DNA of 64,000 bases from Gracilimonas mengyeensis. Lineage in GTDB: Bacteria > Bacteroidota > Rhodothermia > Balneolales > Balneolaceae. Shown in pieces: positions 56,240-64,000 of the stretch. The notes under the pieces are model-generated. The model was not told the DNA's origin and did no database searches. It saw nothing but the letters and a program-made list of their open reading frames with translations. Location of the stretch: the NCBI RefSeq assembly GCF_900182705.1, contig NZ_FXTP01000004.1:235510-299509 (forward strand), given 5' to 3'. A program made the translations under genes and the position numbers. Numbering within the stretch: the first letter of the stretch is position 1; each line of letters starts with the position of its first letter.

Positions 56240-57757
56240 TTAATCAAAAGCTTGTTCTACATCTCCCTTGTAGCTTACGGATCGTGCTTTTTCAGTAGCT
56301 GGCTTTTGTATGCGGCGTATTTCCAGTTTCATAAGCAGAGAAACTACCAGAGCCACTACAAAGGCACCGCCAAATACATATAGGCTTTGCTGGTAGCTCT
56401 TGGTTTGTTCGTACACGTAGGCATTAAGTAGCGGGCCAACGATACCGGCGAGCGACCAAGCCGTCAGAATAAACCCGTGAATGGTCGGCATCTCTTTCAG
56501 CCCAAAAAGATCACTGATGTAGGCCGGAATACTGGCAAAACCACCGCCGTAGCAGGTTAATATCACAAAAGTAACCAGCATAAAGAGAACAGGGCTGGTG
56601 GTAAGATTGGCAAGCAATGGGAAGGCTAAAATCTGTATCAAAAAAAATGCCACGTAGGTGTTACTGCGGCCAATATAATCGGACAAAGAAGCCCACATGA
56701 TACGCCCTAAGCCATTAAACAGTGAAATACCCATCACCAGCAGGGTTGACATTTCTACAGAAAGGCGAACCATCTCGTAGCCCATTTTTTTGGCGGTGGC
56801 GATCACTGCAATTCCACAGGCCACATTGATGAATAACATGATCCAGAGCCCATAGAAGCCTGGAGTTTTTAGAGCTTCAAAGGCGGTGACTTCAGGTACG
56901 TTAACCATGTTTTGTTTTGAAACCGCATTATCACCGCTGAAATATTTTTCGGCATAATCGGCTGGCGGTGGGGTGATGTACAGGGCACTGGGAAGCATCA
57001 CAATAAGATAGATGACGCCGAGCGCTAAGAAAGCGATCACAATGGAAGATTTATCATACAGTACTACGGTTTTAAAGGGGGCATTAGCTTCCTGTATACT
57101 TTGATAAAGAGCACTTTCCTCCTGTCCCTGCCGCTGCAATTCGGTGAGTTCGGATTCATTGGCTTTGAAATCAGCCAGGGAGGGAACCCCGGCAAGCATA
57201 GTTTCTACTTTGGCGGCATTGCTGGATTGCAGATCCACATATTCTTTAGCAGAGAGTTCTTTTGGGAGTACCAATTCGGCCTGGGCTGGATTAAACACAT
57301 CAATCAAATGGGCACAAACCAGGCCGCCAAAACCAAATCCCATGATAGCCAGACCGGTGGCAAGACCTCTGCGGTCGGGGAACCACTTCACAAGGGTAGA
57401 AACGGGAGAGATGTAGCCAAGCCCGAGACCTATCCCACTTATCACCCCAAAAAACAGGTAGAATAACCAGATGCTTTCAAGGTAAGCGGCGAGGGCTGAA
57501 CCGAATAATCCTACTGAAAAGAAGGCGGCAGAAAGTAAGCCACCTTTAGATGGACCATGACGTTCAATAAGCCGGCCCAAAACGGCTGCGGATAATCCAA
57601 GGAAGAAAATGGCGATACTAAAGGCCAGGGAGGTACTGGTGGCAGACCATCCAAAGGTATTTTCCAGGGGCATTTTCCACGCACTATAGGCGTAAACCGA
57701 TCCGATAGATATATGAATGCCTACTGCTGATGCTGCGATAAACCAACGATTTTTCAT
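56240..57757 (-). CDS. OFA-family MFS transporter (oxalate/formate antiporter-like)
   Basis: A 505-residue protein with about 12 membrane segments in two halves and a long cytosolic central loop (about 160-260). The N-terminus [27 protein letters not shown] and the segment [20 protein letters not shown] are characteristic of the OFA family, members of which carry oxalate, formate or lactate. It lies upstream of pflB on the same strand, separated by a 645-base repeat-rich spacer, so functional linkage (formate or organic acid exchange) is likely but co-transcription is not. A central loop with an EELxxLQxQ-type coiled segment is unusual in its length. Confidence 0.88.
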   Translation of the reverse strand: MKNRWFIAASAVGIHISIGSVYAYSAWKMPLENTFGWSATSTSLAFSIAIFFLGLSAAVLGRLIERHGPSKGGLLSAAFFSVGLFGSALAAYLESIWLFYLFFGVISGIGLGLGYISPVSTLVKWFPDRRGLATGLAIMGFGFGGLVCAHLIDVFNPAQAELVLPKELSAKEYVDLQSSNAAKVETMLAGVPSLADFKANESELTELQRQGQEESALYQSIQEANAPFKTVVLYDKSSIVIAFLALGVIYLIVMLPSALYITPPPADYAEKYFSGDNAVSKQNMVNVPEVTAFEALKTPGFYGLWIMLFINVACGIAVIATAKKMGYEMVRLSVEMSTLLVMGISLFNGLGRIMWASLSDYIGRSNTYVAFFLIQILAFPLLANLTTSPVLFMLVTFVILTCYGGGFASIPAYISDLFGLKEMPTIHGFILTAWSLAGIVGPLLNAYVYEQTKSYQQSLYVFGGAFVVALVVSLLMKLEIRRIQKPATEKARSVSYKGDVEQAFD

Positions 57758-58435
57758 AGAATTAGATTTTTAAACTTTGCGACCTTTCTGAAAAGTGCCG
57801 CATAGATACGGGCGCTATATGAACGAATTATGAAAGGCAGGTAGATTGTTTTAGTTGCATCTTGATACCTAAAATTCCAAAAAAGCTTTATGATGAGTGA
57901 TCACCTGATGCAGAACCAGTTAGGCGCAGTATAAAACCAGTAAAAGCAATAACTGGAAGGGCTTTCTGAGAAGGGGATTTTCGCGCACAAAAAAAGCAGT
58001 TTTAGAGGACAAAAAAAGGACTAAAAAAGTGTATTAACACTTATTTAAGGCATGTTTTATATAGATTTTTATACAATAAAATCAGGTAAATCATACAATT
58101 ACTGGGACAGGGCAAAGTTTGGCGGCTATTTGAGCCTCTGACAGGGAATTTATTTCTTGACTTTTCCCGAGTTTAGCTTAACTTAAGAGAAGTTACTTAA
58201 CCGATAACTTAGATTGCAATTTTGAATCAATTCAGCTAACAAATTCATCGCTTAATAGTTATAGATATCGGTAAGTAACGGGCAGTTAGCGACGTTTTTA
58301 AAATTTTGATGGGTTTTAGTGAAAATTAACTTAACCGGTTATGGAGATTTTGGTGAAAGTGCCCATCTCTTAGAGGCTTAAAACAGTTTTATTCTGTAAA
58401 TCATAAACGGAACAACAAGTAAAATAGGAGAAGTA
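57758..58435. promoter_or_regulatory. Long upstream region of the 1193-residue secreted protein, with repeated TTACTTAACCG motifs
   Basis: No gene is present in 678 bases. GTTACTTAACCGATA at 58192-58206 is mirrored by TATCGGTAAGTAAC at 58266-58279, which differs only by lack of one A. A further direct copy, AACTTAACCGGTTA, lies at 58328-58341, 95 bases before the start codon. A smaller AAGTGTATTAACACTT hairpin lies at 58026-58041. Repeated, partly symmetrical sites next to a long gene-free leader suggest an operator array. Confidence 0.5.
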
Positions 58436-61400
58436 ATGACACGCACATATACTAAATTATTAACAACGTTTTTGGTAGCGCTTTTTGCGTATGCAGGAGC
58501 CATGGCACAAGAGAGCGGAGATTTCCGATCTGCAGCTAGTGGCGACTGGAGTGCAACGGCTACCTGGGAAACTTATGACGGTTCGGCCTGGACCGCTGCC
58601 TCCGCAGCACCTGCCGGAACCGAGAATATCACCATTTTGGCTGCTCATTCAGTATCCATTGATGTAGCTGTTGTCATTACTGGCACGCTTACCGTTGACG
58701 GATCAGGAGCAGATGCTGGTGGTTCTCTTGCTGTTACAGATGGTTCACTAACTGTGTCAGACGGTGGTACCTATGTTCATGCAAGGGATGCCGGTGATTT
58801 ACCAATGGCCACATGGGAGACAGGTTCTACTATTGAGTTTACCGGTGTGTTAGCCGACGAGCCCGATAACACCGATCAGGCTTTCTATAATGTAGTTTGG
58901 AACAACTCCGGTCAGGTTAGCAATGTGAGTATGGGTTGGAATGATTACACTCTTGCAGGTAATCTCACCGTGCTTAATTCAAACGGAAGTCAGTTCCGCT
59001 TGTCTTCTGCCGGTGATGAAGGCGATCCTGCCCGAAGCATTACCATTAACGGAAACATTGTGGTAGATGGAGAAAATTCTGAATTCACTTCCACCGGCTC
59101 CGGTGATATCTTCGATTACAATATTGAGGTGATGGGGGATATCGAAGTGACCAATGGCGGTTATTTTTCAGCCAGCCGTGGTAGTGGTGGTCGTGCTGTA
59201 TGGACGCTGCACGGCGATCTGACGGTAGATAATGGCCGTATCGGTGAGTCTGATATTGACAAACATGGTCAGCGCAGAACTTTTGTATTTGCCGGCACTG
59301 AAGCCCAAACTATTTCCGGTAACGAAGTAGAAACGAACAGTACTCTTTATTATGAAATTGCATCCGATGCGAATGTGACGGTTGCAGCAGGTGAATTCCC
59401 AATGGATTCCCTGACCGTACAAGGCGAACTAACCCTGGAAGGAAACCTGGTAGCGAGCGGTCCGGTAGTTGTTGACGGCGGTAGCATCACCGTTGCGGAT
59501 GGCGGTACCTATACCCATAACTACGATGCAGGTGAAGTCCCTGACGCCACCTGGGAAGTAGGATCTACCATTGCCTTTACGGGAATTTTAGCTGATGAGC
59601 CTGACAACATTGAACAGGACTTCTATAATGTAGTCTGGAACAATGATGAACAGGTAAGTAATATCAGCATGGGTTGGAATGATTACACCCTTGCAGGCAA
59701 CCTAACCGTCTTGAATTCAAACGGAAATCAGTTCCGCTTGTCTTCTGCCGGTGATGAAGGCGATCCTGCCCGAAGCATTACCATTAACGGAAACATTGTT
59801 GTAGATGGTGAAAACTCTGAGTTTACGTCTACCGGTTCCGGTGACATCTTCGATTATAATATTACCGTTATGGGTAATATTGAAGTAACCAACGGTGGTT
59901 TCCTTTCTGCCAGCCGTGGTAGTGGAGGCCGTGCCGTTTGGACACTTTACGGTGATCTTACCGTGAATGACGGCGAATTGGGCGAATCCGATATCGACAA
60001 ACACGGACAGATGCGTACTTTCGTATTTGCTGCCGATACGGCTGATGGCGGAAATACCATTACGGCCAACGAAGTATCTTATGATGGCGACGTTTATTTT
60101 GAAATTGCCGATTCTGCAGGTGTCACGCTTGCCGAAGGTTCTGACTTCCTCGTGGAAGGATATGTAACCAATCACGGTACTTTTGATGTTGCTGATGGCG
60201 CGACCTTGCGCTTTTCTGGCAGCGAAGCCGTATATGTTCACGCACAGGATGGTGGCGACGTGCCTACTGCAACCTGGGAAGAAGGTTCAACGGTGATGTT
60301 TAATAACATTGTAACCAGTGGACCGGGCAATGCCAGCCAGGACTTCTATAATATTGTGATCAACTCACCCGGAAACGTAAGTAACAATGATCTGGGTATG
60401 CGTAACAACACTATTGGTGGCGATATTGATATTGTAAGTACTGGTGAAGCCCGCATTTACTTTACCCAACCTGAGGCGTTTGATACACTGTCTATTGATG
60501 TGATGGGAGATATCCACATGCAATCTGGTGCATTCTCTACCAATGGAACCGGAAACGGAGCCTCTCAGATTACCGTAAATCATTACGGAAGTATCACGGT
60601 GGACGATGGTAACTTCTCTATTTCCCGCGGATCAGGTCCTATGGTTTACTGGTACCTGCATGAAGGCGATTTCACCTTTAACGCAGGTAAAACACAGAAC
60701 TCAGCACCACGCGAAGGTAGTGCATTTATCTTCTCTGGTGAAGACTCTGTACAAACACTATCGGTTACGGAAGATGTAGAGCTAGATAATCTGCCGTGGA
60801 CGGTAGACTCCCTGGCTACACTGGATATTGGTGATAGTGACTTTGGTGGCATGAGCTCTATCATAGAAGTAAAAGCCGGAGGAAACCTGGCCACTTCTCA
60901 TGAGCTGGGCTTTGATGAAAATTTAGATGCTCAAATTTTGGAATTATCGCGTGAAGCCGGATACATTCTTAACGGAGACATAGCCCAGGCAACTGGCTTT
61001 AACCTTCCATTGGTAGTAAATTCTCTGACAATTGATAACGAAGCAGGTGTGGTCCAATCCCGTGGAATTACCATTAATGAGTCACTGGTACTGGCAAGTG
61101 GAGTATTTGATAATACAATTGGACTGAATTTTGGCGAAGAAGCCGAAATAGTATATGAAGAAGGTAGCCTGCTCATTCCTGTTGAAGGAGAAGAGCTGCC
61201 TATTCCGGAACCTCCTTACGAAGTGGGCGATACATTGAACTACAACGGTAGCTTTACTGCTGCAGAAGTAGGAGATACGGAAGTAGATGCCTGGTTAATA
61301 GAGGGCACAGAAGGTTCTTCATTCTCTGTGGTAGAAGATGCGGCAGACGATGACGGCCGTGCGCTTGAGTTTATGGTATCCCATTCTGGTTCAGACTGGT

Positions 61401-62017
61401 ATTCCTCTCAGGCTGTTAACGAGCCTATTAATGTGGTTGAAGGAGAAAGATATGTAGCATCTGTTTATCTGAAAGCAGATGAAGCTGGACGCCTTGTTCG
61501 CTTCTATGCCGGGGTACCGGAAAGCGGCGGATGGGAAAGAGTTCGCGGATGGGAAACTCCACAATTAGAGTTAACCACTGAATGGGAAGAGTATAGCTTT
61601 GAATTCACTGCTACGGCTGCCCATGAAGAGCACGGAATGCGTCTTGCATTTGAATTTAACAATGAAGCAAACGACGGCGGAACCATTTATATCGACAACA
61701 CTACGCTTGTGAAGCAGATGACTGTTTCCAACGAAGTGACCGATAACGTGCCTACCGAGTTTGCACTCAACCAGAACTATCCAAACCCGTTCAACCCAAC
61801 TACCACCATCAGTTATGATGTACCGGAAGCTACCAATGTAACACTAACGGTATTTGATATTACCGGACGACAGGTAGCGGAATTGGTTAACGGACGTAAA
61901 AGTGCAGGAACGCATACCATAGAGTGGAATGCAACCCAGTTTGCTACGGGAATTTACCTGTACCGCATTACAGCCGGAAACTTTACCGCTGTACGCAAGC
62001 TTACGCTGATCAAATAA
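58436..62017 (+). CDS. Large secreted repeat protein with carbohydrate-binding-like and T9SS domains
   Basis: An 1193-residue exported protein. A signal peptide ends AGAMAQ at 25. Residues about 30-110 resemble the start of adhesin/G8-like strands (GDWSATATWETYDGS). Two nearly identical blocks, about 163-300 and 409-546 (both with VSMGWNDY/ISMGWNDY and RLSSAGDEGDPARSI), are offset by exactly 246 codons at DNA level. A third, diverged block follows to about 800. Residues about 925-1095 form a CBM4/9-like carbohydrate-binding domain (WYSSQAVNEPINVVEGERY). The end is a type A T9SS sorting domain (NYPNPFNPTTTISYDV). It is probably a surface beta-helix or adhesin protein; no catalytic residues were recognised. 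Confidence 0.9.
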   Translation: MTRTYTKLLTTFLVALFAYAGAMAQESGDFRSAASGDWSATATWETYDGSAWTAASAAPAGTENITILAAHSVSIDVAVVITGTLTVDGSGADAGGSLAVTDGSLTVSDGGTYVHARDAGDLPMATWETGSTIEFTGVLADEPDNTDQAFYNVVWNNSGQVSNVSMGWNDYTLAGNLTVLNSNGSQFRLSSAGDEGDPARSITINGNIVVDGENSEFTSTGSGDIFDYNIEVMGDIEVTNGGYFSASRGSGGRAVWTLHGDLTVDNGRIGESDIDKHGQRRTFVFAGTEAQTISGNEVETNSTLYYEIASDANVTVAAGEFPMDSLTVQGELTLEGNLVASGPVVVDGGSITVADGGTYTHNYDAGEVPDATWEVGSTIAFTGILADEPDNIEQDFYNVVWNNDEQVSNISMGWNDYTLAGNLTVLNSNGNQFRLSSAGDEGDPARSITINGNIVVDGENSEFTSTGSGDIFDYNITVMGNIEVTNGGFLSASRGSGGRAVWTLYGDLTVNDGELGESDIDKHGQMRTFVFAADTADGGNTITANEVSYDGDVYFEIADSAGVTLAEGSDFLVEGYVTNHGTFDVADGATLRFSGSEAVYVHAQDGGDVPTATWEEGSTVMFNNIVTSGPGNASQDFYNIVINSPGNVSNNDLGMRNNTIGGDIDIVSTGEARIYFTQPEAFDTLSIDVMGDIHMQSGAFSTNGTGNGASQITVNHYGSITVDDGNFSISRGSGPMVYWYLHEGDFTFNAGKTQNSAPREGSAFIFSGEDSVQTLSVTEDVELDNLPWTVDSLATLDIGDSDFGGMSSIIEVKAGGNLATSHELGFDENLDAQILELSREAGYILNGDIAQATGFNLPLVVNSLTIDNEAGVVQSRGITINESLVLASGVFDNTIGLNFGEEAEIVYEEGSLLIPVEGEELPIPEPPYEVGDTLNYNGSFTAAEVGDTEVDAWLIEGTEGSSFSVVEDAADDDGRALEFMVSHSGSDWYSSQAVNEPINVVEGERYVASVYLKADEAGRLVRFYAGVPESGGWERVRGWETPQLELTTEWEEYSFEFTATAAHEEHGMRLAFEFNNEANDGGTIYIDNTTLVKQMTVSNEVTDNVPTEFALNQNYPNPFNPTTTISYDVPEATNVTLTVFDITGRQVAELVNGRKSAGTHTIEWNATQFATGIYLYRITAGNFTAVRKLTLIK

Positions 62018-62370
62018 TGGATGTGATCGCGTAAAGCATATTTAACTGCTTGAATACACCATCCGGGGAGCCTTGCCTATATGATTGAGGCCCCTGGATG
62101 TGTGTATTTTTTTTATCTGTTATTGATTCTATGGTTTGATGGTTAACCTTTTTTTAATCATCACACTATAGAAATTATTAATGGGTTTGAATTAATGATT
62201 TAAAGGGCTTATCTCGGTAATTCAGGGTATCTCAAGAAATGTGTATGATTTCTTTGTGGACTGACATACTTAAAAGAGTTATAAGAGCGAAACATTTATG
62301 AGGGTTTAAGGCCTCCAAGAAAAATTAAACTGGAGAGCAGAGACTTTATTAAACATGAAATCAGAGGAAG
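62018..62370. other. Spacer with terminator, before fbp
   Basis: The first 100 bases contain the terminator of the large protein gene. The remainder is AT-rich without open frames and probably holds the fbp promoter; no distinct motif is recognised. Confidence 0.6.
62053..62113 (+). terminator. Terminator after the 1193-residue protein gene
   Basis: AATACAC-CATCCGGGG-A-GCC pairs with GGC-CCC-TGGATG-TGTGTATT to form a long imperfect stem, followed by a run of eight T, within 100 bases of the stop codon. Confidence 0.85.
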
Positions 62371-63381
62371 ATGGATAGACAAAAAGAATTGATTACACTG
62401 GAAGAATATATCATTCATGCCCAGAATAAATTCCCGGGGGCAACAGGTGAGCTTTCACAACTGCTGAGAGATATTGGTTTGGCGGCCAAAATTATTTCCC
62501 GGGAAGTGAACAAAGCCGGTATTACTAACATACTGGGTTTGGAAGGATCGGAGAATGTACACGGCGAAAACGTGAAGAAGCTGGACTTGTTTGCGAATGA
62601 GCAGCTTATTTCCGCGCTAAGCCGCTCAAATATCACCTGTATGGTGATATCGGAAGAAAATGAGGGCTTGGTACGCCTAAGTGCCGATGCAGGCAAATAC
62701 ATTGTATTTATGGATCCGCTTGATGGCTCCTCCAATATTGATGTGAGTTTAAGTATTGGAAGTATCTTTTCAATCTATATGCGGCCCGAAGGCAAACACA
62801 AACTTACCGATCAGGATGCCTTGCAACCCGGTGTAAAGCAAGTGGCCGCGGGCTATGTACTTTATGGCTCCAGTACGGTGCTTGCTTATACAACCGGACT
62901 TGGAGTGCGCATTTTTACGCTGGATCCTTCAATTGGTGAATTCATCCTGAGCCAGCGTGATGTCAAGATTCCGGATTATGGAAACATCTACAGTGCGGAT
63001 GAAGGAAGCTATAATTTCTGGGATCCCGGCTTGAAGCAATACGTTAAATACTGTCAGCAAATAGATGCGGATACCGGACGGCCCTATAAAGCGCGATATG
63101 TGGGCTGTATGGCCGCGGATGTACACCGTACGTTGATGCAGGGCGGCATTTTTATGTATCCGGACAGCACCAGGTATCCCAATGGTAAACTGCGGCTGAT
63201 GTATGAATGTAATCCCCTGAGTTTCATTATCGAGCAAGCGGGTGGTATGGCAATCGATGGCAAGGGGAGAATCATGGAGATACAGCCGCAGGCTATTCAT
63301 GAATGTACGCCTGTGTACATTGGCTCCAAGAAAAATGTGGAGAAGCTGAAAGAGTTTATTGATCAATACGACGGGGAGTAA
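62371..63381 (+). CDS. fbp: Class I fructose-1,6-bisphosphatase
   Basis: A 336-residue enzyme of gluconeogenesis removing the 1-phosphate of fructose 1,6-bisphosphate. Metal and substrate motifs of class I are present: SEENEG at about 96-101, MDPLDGSSNIDVSLSIGSIF, GYVLYGSSTVLAYT, KARYVGCMAADVHRTL and the C-terminal YECNPLSFIIEQAGG. Together with ppc and tpiA this supports full gluconeogenic capacity. It is monocistronic; downstream only repeats occur. Confidence 0.97.
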   Translation: MDRQKELITLEEYIIHAQNKFPGATGELSQLLRDIGLAAKIISREVNKAGITNILGLEGSENVHGENVKKLDLFANEQLISALSRSNITCMVISEENEGLVRLSADAGKYIVFMDPLDGSSNIDVSLSIGSIFSIYMRPEGKHKLTDQDALQPGVKQVAAGYVLYGSSTVLAYTTGLGVRIFTLDPSIGEFILSQRDVKIPDYGNIYSADEGSYNFWDPGLKQYVKYCQQIDADTGRPYKARYVGCMAADVHRTLMQGGIFMYPDSTRYPNGKLRLMYECNPLSFIIEQAGGMAIDGKGRIMEIQPQAIHECTPVYIGSKKNVEKLKEFIDQYDGE

Positions 63382-64000
63382 ATAGAGCACGTTGGTAGCT
63401 TCTAATTGCGAAATCTGAAGCAGGAGCTTCCCATGGGTATTCCACCGAGTAATTCGGGAGAGCTCGGGAACGAGCCATTAAAACCATAGCCGGGCAAATC
63501 TGCCCGACCTACGACCACATTCGATTCCCTAGACCCAGGATCTTTTCAAGTTAACGTGAGTTCGAGATAAGAAATAAGTTGCTCCGGCCTTCAGGCCGGT
63601 GAAAGCGTATCTCTTTTGTAAAGAACCCGAATTTTGATGGTATTAACGTCCATAGGTTGGTTGAGGGTTGGTGGCAAGAATAGTAAAGGGTCATATAGCC
63701 AAAGCTTTGAAGAGTGTGTATTCTCGTACATTCATTGGGGCAAAGCTTTATTGGTCTCAGCCGAGGGTTAAAAACCCTGCACTTTTAGTGCAGCACTTTA
63801 GTATTCCGAAACAATCTAATGGCTAAGATCATGGGGTCATCCTATGCTTGGGAAAGAAAGTGAGATGGCAGATATTTCACTAAATAAAGGCGGTGGAAGG
63901 GCAGGTACACAGTTGTTGGTCATTGAGCCAAAGAGCTCGTTCAGAATGATTGACCTGCCATCTTCCACACTATGATCATGAACAGTTCAGTAGGCCCTGG
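63382..64000. repeat. Repeat-rich tail of the window
   Basis: No gene is seen. It holds a CGGGCAAATCTGCCCG hairpin (63491-63506; identical unit at 15641), the truncated MITE-like copy 63554-63752, two hairpins AGGGTTAAAAACCCT and TGCACTTTTAGTGCA at about 63764-63792, and an imperfect inverted repeat, TGGAAGGGCAGGT at 63894-63906 versus ACCTGCCATCTTCCA at 63953-63967. The last could belong to an element continuing beyond the window. Confidence 0.6.
63554..63752. mobile_element. MITE-like element, truncated second copy
   Basis: It begins ACGTGAGTTCGAGATAA (one mismatch to the terminal repeat of the copy at 5972) and follows that copy through CCGGCCTTCAGGCCGG, AAGAACCCGAATTTTGATGG and CCAAAGCTTTGAAGA up to GGGGCAAAGCTTTATT at 63737-63752. 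The right arm with the mirrored CCGGCC block and terminal repeat is missing; different hairpins take its place. Identity is high but with scattered substitutions and short indels. Confidence 0.65.

Noticed and set aside
59717..60241. Long minus-strand frame inside the large surface-protein gene
   Set aside because: It is the antisense shadow of the repeated coding region; no start signal or domain on that strand.
63840..64000. Start of an insertion sequence at the right edge
   Set aside because: Only one imperfect inverted repeat is visible and no transposase reading frame is within the window; left as unresolved.

Overview
This window looks like a chromosomal segment from a member of the Balneolota/Rhodothermia branch (Balneola- or Gracilimonas-like marine bacteria). 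Six secreted proteins end in the type IX secretion sorting domain with the core NYPNPFNP, base composition is moderate, GatB has the Bacteroidota-type N-terminus, and intergenic hairpin repeats are abundant. The taxon is an inference; no 16S rRNA is present.

Regions, left to right. (1) 1-5821: end of a phosphohexomutase, PEP carboxylase (ppc) and the membrane protease FtsH. (2) 5822-6597: repeat-rich spacer with a 273-bp MITE-like element; a truncated second copy lies at 63554-63752. (3) 6598-10141: a probable nitric-oxide response cluster: Rrf2/NsrR-like regulator with three cysteines, iron-sulfur repair protein Ric, and three polytopic membrane proteins resembling pieces of heme-copper oxidase subunit I or NnrS. 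(4) 10577-13781 (minus strand): DUF302, OsmC, thioredoxin and a small YgaP-like membrane protein, with a CRP/FNR-type palindrome upstream, then an alpha/beta hydrolase, YwbE and a DUF1801 protein. (5) 14004-21752: an NRAMP-like transporter with altered metal-site motifs, a fused 5-oxoprolinase, and a CHASE-PAS histidine kinase.

(6) 21943-27623: an accessory stretch of short, same-strand, functionally unrelated genes separated by related spacer sequences. It includes one gene broken in a G tract, a lipoprotein with two ExbD-like domains, and a secreted sorbosone-dehydrogenase-like protein. (7) 27810-36375 (minus strand): tRNA-Leu, a secreted dienelactone hydrolase, and a tightly overlapping operon of four secreted sorting-domain proteins that have exchanged sequence. 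(8) 36767-45111: gatB, a thioredoxin-fold lipoprotein, tpiA, purD, a beta-propeller protein, and LuxE- and LuxC-like fatty-acid reductase components without luciferase.

(9) 45122-51465: mixed genes (GyrI-like, fasciclin, Tat-exported oxidoreductase, 2H phosphoesterase, amidase, lipoprotein). (10) 51626-51991: tmRNA. (11) 52490-57757: pyruvate formate-lyase, its activase and an OFA-family transporter, a likely fermentative formate module. (12) 58436-63381: a 1193-residue secreted protein with a 246-residue internal duplication, then class I fructose-1,6-bisphosphatase. The last 600 bases hold only repeats.

The window mixes core carbon metabolism (ppc, tpiA, fbp, pfl) with envelope and stress modules. 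The strongest candidates for under-described biology are the small heme-copper-like membrane trio next to ric, the cassette-like accessory stretch, the NRAMP variant, and the mosaic sorting-domain operon.
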